Assembly: GCA_003539375.1 (NCBI GenBank)
Contig: DPPH01000138.1
Location: 1,015-17,617 of the forward strand
Direction: 5' to 3'
Source of the DNA: Clostridiales bacterium
GTDB lineage: Bacteria > Bacillota > Clostridia > Tissierellales > Dethiosulfatibacteraceae
Length of the DNA: 16,603 bases
Of this stretch, positions 12,958-16,603 are shown piece after piece. The notes below the pieces were generated by a model. The model had not been told where the DNA came from and searched no databases. It worked only from the letters and a program-made list of their open reading frames with translations. The translations under genes and the position numbers were made by a program. Position 1 is the stretch's first letter, and the number at the start of each line of letters is the position of its first letter.

Positions 12958-14124
12958 TTAGTAGTTTATAGACTCTTCTATTTTTTCTCTTTTTTCACCT
13001 TTCTTTTGCTCTTTGCTAAATTTGTAAATATTACCGGCTATTAGAGCAGTTATGGGTGCTACAATCACTAATCCTATGCTTCCTATTAAAGTACGCATTA
13101 TTTCAGCAGATACAATCTTTAAATTTATTATTCTTAAAAAACTTGAATTTTTTGTCATAAACAACATGAGAAGCGTTAAATATCCACCTGAATATGCAAG
13201 AAGTAGGGTAGTAGTCATCGTACCAATTACTGCACTTCCTACATTAAATCCAGATTTAATAAGTTCTTTTTCACTAATTTCAGGTTTTTTTTCTACTATT
13301 TCTTTCATAGAGGCAGAAACGTCCATTGCAATATCCATAGCAGCTCCTGATGCCCCAATTATAATTGCTGCATAAAAAACTTCAAGCATATTTAAATTTA
13401 AGTTTCCGTTTATAAGCACAGACATTGAATAAGCTTGAGTCATACCCATAAGACCCATTTCTTTTCCAAAAACTAATGTTAATACAGTTGTTATTAGAAG
13501 TCCTATTATTGTTCCTAGAAAGGCTGATATGCCTTTTTTTGTGAACCCTGCTACTGAAAATATTATTATAGCTGATAGAATCACAAGGGTAAGAACTGCC
13601 GTAAAAATGGGATCGTTGCCTTCTAATATTCTTTTTACTAAAAAATTCCATATTATATAAAGGCTAGCTACAAAAGAAAATAATGCTTTTATTCCTACTG
13701 TTTTTGCAAATAATACCAACAAGATAGTAAATATAGAAAACATTATTATAATACTATTTTGCCTAAACATGTCAATAGCTTTAGCACCTCTTATAGCCCC
13801 AGTATTTTTATCTATAAGTAGAGCTGCTATAATTTTGTCTCCTACTTGGTAATAATTATCCATCTCCAACTGTCCTAAAAGCAGGTTGTCAGCATAAAAT
13901 TTTTCTCCTTTATAGTCTCCATCTAATACTTCAATCAGTAAAGTTTGGTTTCCTATACTAGCTATTCCATTACTTACAATGTTTGAGTCATCTACTTCTA
14001 AAACTTCTGCTTTTACTTCTAAATCTCTGTCAACATTTTCCATTGTATTATTGATAACAAAAAACACAAATACAAGTATTGTAAGTACTATAAAAAACAA
14101 TGGTGTCCTAATCTTTTTTATCAT
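12958..14124 (-). CDS. YibE/F family membrane protein
   Basis: A polytopic membrane protein of 388 residues of the YibE/F family, whose biochemical role is not established. It has one N-terminal hydrophobic segment (residues 8-25), an extracytoplasmic stretch of about 90 residues predicted to be beta-rich, then about seven membrane segments. The conserved motif GASGAAMDIAMDVSASMKEI (about residues 258-277) identifies the family. It ends in a Lys/Glu-rich cytoplasmic tail. The frame could start at 14181, but its first codons would cover the terminator-like hairpin at 14148-14176. ATG 14130 directly abuts the ribosome binding site AAAGAGGG, whereas ATG 14124 is 6 nt away and begins MIKKIRTPLFF. 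I use 14124. No promoter of its own is visible, so it may be read through from the phosphatase gene. Confidence 0.86.
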   Translation of the reverse strand: MIKKIRTPLFFIVLTILVFVFFVINNTMENVDRDLEVKAEVLEVDDSNIVSNGIASIGNQTLLIEVLDGDYKGEKFYADNLLLGQLEMDNYYQVGDKIIAALLIDKNTGAIRGAKAIDMFRQNSIIIMFSIFTILLVLFAKTVGIKALFSFVASLYIIWNFLVKRILEGNDPIFTAVLTLVILSAIIIFSVAGFTKKGISAFLGTIIGLLITTVLTLVFGKEMGLMGMTQAYSMSVLINGNLNLNMLEVFYAAIIIGASGAAMDIAMDVSASMKEIVEKKPEISEKELIKSGFNVGSAVIGTMTTTLLLAYSGGYLTLLMLFMTKNSSFLRIINLKIVSAEIMRTLIGSIGLVIVAPITALIAGNIYKFSKEQKKGEKREKIEESINY

Positions 14125-14147
14125 CTTCATCCCTCTTTTATAATGCA

Positions 14148-14176
14148 AAGAAACTCGCATCCAAAGCGAGTCTCCC
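14148..14176 (-). terminator. Hairpin after the phosphatase gene, probable weak terminator
   Basis: ACTCGC (14153-14158) pairs with GCGAGT (14166-14171). Wobble pairs extend the stem to about 14148 and 14176. On the minus strand it is followed by TTTCTTT, an interrupted T-run, so termination may be partial and the YibE/F gene may be expressed by read-through. Confidence 0.55.
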
Positions 14177-14201
14177 TGCATATAGGTTAATTTATGACTA
14201 A

Positions 14202-15824
14202 TTACCTGCTTAAATTGAAATTCATTAATTCTGCCATAGCTTGAGCTATTTCAGTATTATCTTTATATCCACTAAAATCCTGCGCTCCCTTTCCTACTGC
14301 CGACATAGGTATAGCTGTAGCTGAGTGAGCGAATGTAGTCCACTGGATGTTTACTCTTTCTGATAATAAATGAGTTGCCGCTATTGCTTCAGGAGTATAG
14401 TAGCTTCCATATGTATTTGGATTAGCTCCAGTTTCAACTGACATCGCAGATTCAATTTCAGCTATTTCCTCTGCTGTTAGGTCGTCAAGTCCTAAGTGTT
14501 CGTCTATATATGCAAGATATTCTTCCAGTGTGTCGTAATCAGCATATTGAAGAGTATCTTCAACGGATACGTCTACATCTTCAAGTTCATCCATATTTAA
14601 GAAATAGTTGTTTGCAAAGCCCAGTCCCATTCCACCAGTTTCATGGTCACCTACTACAACTATTAGAGTTTCTTCAGGATGAGACATATAAAATTCATAT
14701 GCTTCTTCTATTGCTTCATCAAAAGCTAATGTATCCATGATTGCACCTTTTGCATCATTAGCATGACAAGCGTGGTCAATTCTACCAGCTTCAACCATTA
14801 GGAAAAATCCATCTTCATCTTTTGAAAGTAAGTCTATTGCTTTTTCAGTCATTTCAGATAAGCTTGGTGCTTCTAAATCCTTTGCTACTCTATCAACTTC
14901 GTAAGGCATGTGCGTGTAAGTAAATAGTGCAAGTACTTGATCTCCCGCTTCAGGAACATATGTATTAAATTCTGCTGCTCCATTTTTGCTTATAAACGTT
15001 TCATACCCTAAGTCTGAAAACATACCTACAACATCAATATCATCTTTTCTTTTAGATTTCACTGAATTTCCTGCTGCATCTTCAGGTTCAGTATAGCTTT
15101 GAGGTATAAAGTGTCTGATTCCACCACCTGCGAAGAAATCTACTCCACTGTCAACAAAATCAACCGCTATTCCATTTTCGTCATTTCTATTAACATTATG
15201 AGAGGCAAAAGTTGCTGGTGTAGCATGAGTGATTCTTGTAGTTGATACTAGTCCTGTAGCCATCCCTGCGTCTTCAGCACATTCAACTAAAGTTCTTACA
15301 TTTTCACCTTCTGGGGTTTGTGATATTACTCCGTTATTTGTCTTGATTCCTGCTGCTAAAGCAGTTCCTGCCGCCGCAGAGTCTGTAACAAGGGTGTCAG
15401 CTGAATAAGTTGTGTTGATTCCTGCTGCTGGAAAAGTATTCATAAGAAGCTTTTTAGAAGATCCTTCTATTTCTTCTAAGTAGAATTCTGCTAACTGTCT
15501 TTGTGAAGCACCTAAGCCGTCTCCTATCATATAGAATACGTATTTTGGCTTATCAGTTTGTCCTATTTTTTCTACTTCAACAACCTCTTCAACTTCTTGA
15601 GCCTGCTGGGAAGATGGTATTATGAGATTTTGTCCAGGAAAGATGAGATTCTTATCTTCTAGATTATTAGCATTTACTATATCTTCTATAGTAACATTAA
15701 ACTTCTCAGCAATTTTCCATACCATATCTCCTGATTGTACTTGATATCCAAAAGCAACTGTAGATATCAAAGAAGTTAAAATAATTACGATTATTAAGGT
15801 TTTAAACAATGACTTGTTTTTCAT
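14202..15824 (-). CDS. Exported LysM-alkaline phosphatase
   Basis: A 540-residue fusion that releases phosphate from organic esters outside the cell. Residues 1-26 are a signal peptide (MKNKSLFKTLIIVIILTSL, then a small-residue site near AFG), 26-70 one LysM peptidoglycan-binding repeat, 71-93 a Glu/Val-rich linker, and the rest a PhoA-type phosphatase. Metal and active-site residues are present: D102 (MIGDG), nucleophile S149 (TDSAAAGTALAAG), E345, D350 and H354 (VEAGRIDHACH), D393-H394 (VGDHETGG), H500 (FAHSATAIP). LysM should hold the enzyme in the cell wall. The frame extends to an ATG at 15863, but GGAGG (15831-15835 region) sits before ATG 15824, which starts the signal peptide. Pho-box-like repeats upstream suggest induction by phosphate starvation. 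Confidence 0.93.
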   Translation of the reverse strand: MKNKSLFKTLIIVIILTSLISTVAFGYQVQSGDMVWKIAEKFNVTIEDIVNANNLEDKNLIFPGQNLIIPSSQQAQEVEEVVEVEKIGQTDKPKYVFYMIGDGLGASQRQLAEFYLEEIEGSSKKLLMNTFPAAGINTTYSADTLVTDSAAAGTALAAGIKTNNGVISQTPEGENVRTLVECAEDAGMATGLVSTTRITHATPATFASHNVNRNDENGIAVDFVDSGVDFFAGGGIRHFIPQSYTEPEDAAGNSVKSKRKDDIDVVGMFSDLGYETFISKNGAAEFNTYVPEAGDQVLALFTYTHMPYEVDRVAKDLEAPSLSEMTEKAIDLLSKDEDGFFLMVEAGRIDHACHANDAKGAIMDTLAFDEAIEEAYEFYMSHPEETLIVVVGDHETGGMGLGFANNYFLNMDELEDVDVSVEDTLQYADYDTLEEYLAYIDEHLGLDDLTAEEIAEIESAMSVETGANPNTYGSYYTPEAIAATHLLSERVNIQWTTFAHSATAIPMSAVGKGAQDFSGYKDNTEIAQAMAELMNFNLSR

Positions 15825-15868
15825 TTGTACCTCCAAATATTTTATTTGGTTTAAATGTAACACTGTAT

Positions 15869-15907
15869 TGTTTTGTAATTATTAAGTATATGTTAAATTA
15901 GTGTAAA
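15869..15907 (-). promoter_or_regulatory. Putative Pho box and promoter of the phosphatase gene
   Basis: On the minus strand TTTACA (15907-15902), TTAACA (15896-15891), TTAATA (15885-15880) and AAAACA (15874-15869) follow each other with exactly 5 bp between, the 11-bp direct-repeat layout of Bacillota PhoP boxes (TTWACA repeats). The first two are excellent matches, the others partial. TTTACA also makes a sigma-70 -35 with TAATAA (15884-15879) 17 bp downstream. In an A+T-rich region partial matches are easy to find, so the first two repeats carry the weight. Confidence 0.6.
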
Positions 15908-15915
15908 CATGAATC

Positions 15916-15947
15916 AAAATTAGATATTTGAATACAATTCTAATTTT
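15916..15947. repeat. A+T-rich inverted repeat between the phosphatase and rtcB genes
   Basis: AAAATTAGA (15916-15924) and TCTAATTTT (15939-15947) form a perfect 9-bp stem with a 14-nt loop, between the two divergent genes. It has only one G-C pair, so a stable hairpin is doubtful; it may be a protein site or simply base composition. Confidence 0.3.
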
Positions 15948-16008
15948 TCAATAATTACTACATATTACACTCTATAAGTAGTACAATGAATATAAGGAGT
16001 GATGTAAT

Positions 16009-16603
16009 ATGATAGAAATAAAAGGAAAATATAATAAGGCAGTAGTTTTCACAGATGATATAGATGATGGAGCTGTCGCTCAGATAAAAGAACTTTGCGA
16101 TCAACCCTTTGTAAAAGGCTCAAAAATAAGAATAATGCCTGATGCTCATGCTGGAGCAGGATGCGTTATAGGTACAACTATGACTGTTGAGGATAAGGTT
16201 GTACCCAATTTAGTAGGGTATGATATAGGTTGTGGTGTTGTCACTGCCAAACTTTCTACGGATAATATAAATCTTGAAAAACTTGATAATTATATAAAAA
16301 CCAGCATTCCTCACGGTTTTGATGTAAATGACAGGATCGTTAGGGATTTTCCCATAGAAAAATTAAACTGCTATAAGAAATTAAACAAGCCCGAGAGGTT
16401 AAGAAAAAGTCTAGGCACTTTAGGAAGCGGCAACCATTTCATTGAAATAGATAAAAATGATAAAGGGGAATTGTATCTAATAATTCATACAGGTAGCAGA
16501 AATCTGGGAAAGCAGGTGGCTCAGTTTTATCAAAAAAGAGCATCTGAAACTCATAAAGAACTCCCAAAACACCTAGCTTACTGCGAAGGAAATCAACTTG
16601 ACG
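16009..16603 (+). CDS. rtcB: RtcB-family RNA ligase, N-terminal part (runs off the window)
   Basis: The first 198 residues of an RtcB family protein, the Mn/GTP-dependent ligase that joins RNA 3'-phosphate (or 2',3'-cyclic phosphate) to 5'-OH ends and repairs cleaved tRNA or rRNA. Visible family elements are MPDAHAGAG (43-51), GYDIGCGV (70-77, with D72 and the metal-binding C75), GSGNHF (139-144, H143) and IHTGSRNLG (159-167, H160). The guanylated histidine lies beyond the window end. ATG 16009 has AAGGAG (15994-15999). It is divergent from the phosphatase gene, and no convincing sigma-70 promoter or sigma-54 site was found in front of it. Spacing of the motifs suggests the shorter bacterial form of about 400 residues. 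Confidence 0.93.
   Translation, partial: MIEIKGKYNKAVVFTDDIDDGAVAQIKELCDQPFVKGSKIRIMPDAHAGAGCVIGTTMTVEDKVVPNLVGYDIGCGVVTAKLSTDNINLEKLDNYIKTSIPHGFDVNDRIVRDFPIEKLNCYKKLNKPERLRKSLGTLGSGNHFIEIDKNDKGELYLIIHTGSRNLGKQVAQFYQKRASETHKELPKHLAYCEGNQLD

Noticed and set aside
13382..13651. An 89-codon minus-strand open frame inside the YibE/F gene
   Set aside because: It is an out-of-frame shadow of the YibE/F coding sequence; its Ser/Asn/Arg-rich translation has no ribosome binding site or family resemblance.
14130..14181. The upstream extension of the YibE/F frame (starting MQGDSLWMRV)
   Set aside because: It would translate the terminator-like hairpin and the ribosome binding site; the hydrophobic N-terminus starts right after ATG 14124.
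1..16603. CRISPR arrays, tRNA or rRNA genes, insertion sequences, integrase genes, riboswitch aptamers
   Set aside because: I looked for regularly spaced repeats, cloverleaf or rRNA signatures, transposase motifs and long structured leaders and saw none. The direct repeats at 390 and 6647 are operator copies, not an IS or attachment core with an integrase.

Overview
The window is A+T-rich DNA with strong GGAGG-type ribosome binding sites and gene families typical of low-GC Bacillota (Clostridia or Tissierellia grade). These include BioY, bifunctional BirA, a YtrA-type GntR regulator with its ABC transporter, YibE/F, an XRE-ImmA/IrrE protein and RtcB. The exact genus cannot be read from the sequence.

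Layout. (1) 1-327, minus: the N-terminal part of the biotin transporter gene bioY. It has a consensus sigma-70 promoter flanked by two BirA-type operators. (2) 428-5152, plus: a catabolic operon with a textbook sigma-54 promoter. In order it encodes a beta-keto acid cleavage enzyme (BKACE/DUF849), a 42-residue membrane protein, a sodium:solute symporter, an SDR dehydrogenase and a PanE/ApbA-fold dehydrogenase. A bidirectional terminator follows. (3) 5154-6542, minus: a sigma-54 activator (PAS, AAA+, Fis-type HTH), the obvious candidate regulator of that operon. (4) 6741-7721, plus: birA, preceded by a third BirA operator nearly identical to the one next to bioY, then a doubtful 49-codon ORF. 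(5) 7872-9516, minus: an overlapping pair, XRE-ImmA/IrrE and a PIN-domain protein, resembling a toxin-antitoxin module with an autoregulatory palindrome. (6) 9716-12777, minus: a YtrA-like regulator, ABC ATPase and large permease, with two tandem operators in the promoter. (7) 12958-15824, minus: a YibE/F membrane protein and an exported LysM-alkaline phosphatase whose promoter region carries Pho-box-like repeats. (8) 16009 to the end, plus: partial rtcB.

How the parts work together. The operon in (2) reads as import of a carboxylate by Na+ symport, NAD-linked oxidation of a hydroxy acid to a beta-keto acid, and acetyl-CoA-dependent cleavage to acetoacetate and an acyl-CoA. The substrate cannot be named from sequence. 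The operon and its activator sit between bioY and birA, bounded by near-identical direct copies of the BirA operator, which suggests they were added to an older biotin locus. This module, with its sigma-54 control and an unusual pairing of two dehydrogenases, is the most interesting part of the window.

For several genes the longest reading frame starts on top of its own ribosome binding site. In those cases I give the shorter start that the Shine-Dalgarno spacing supports and say so.
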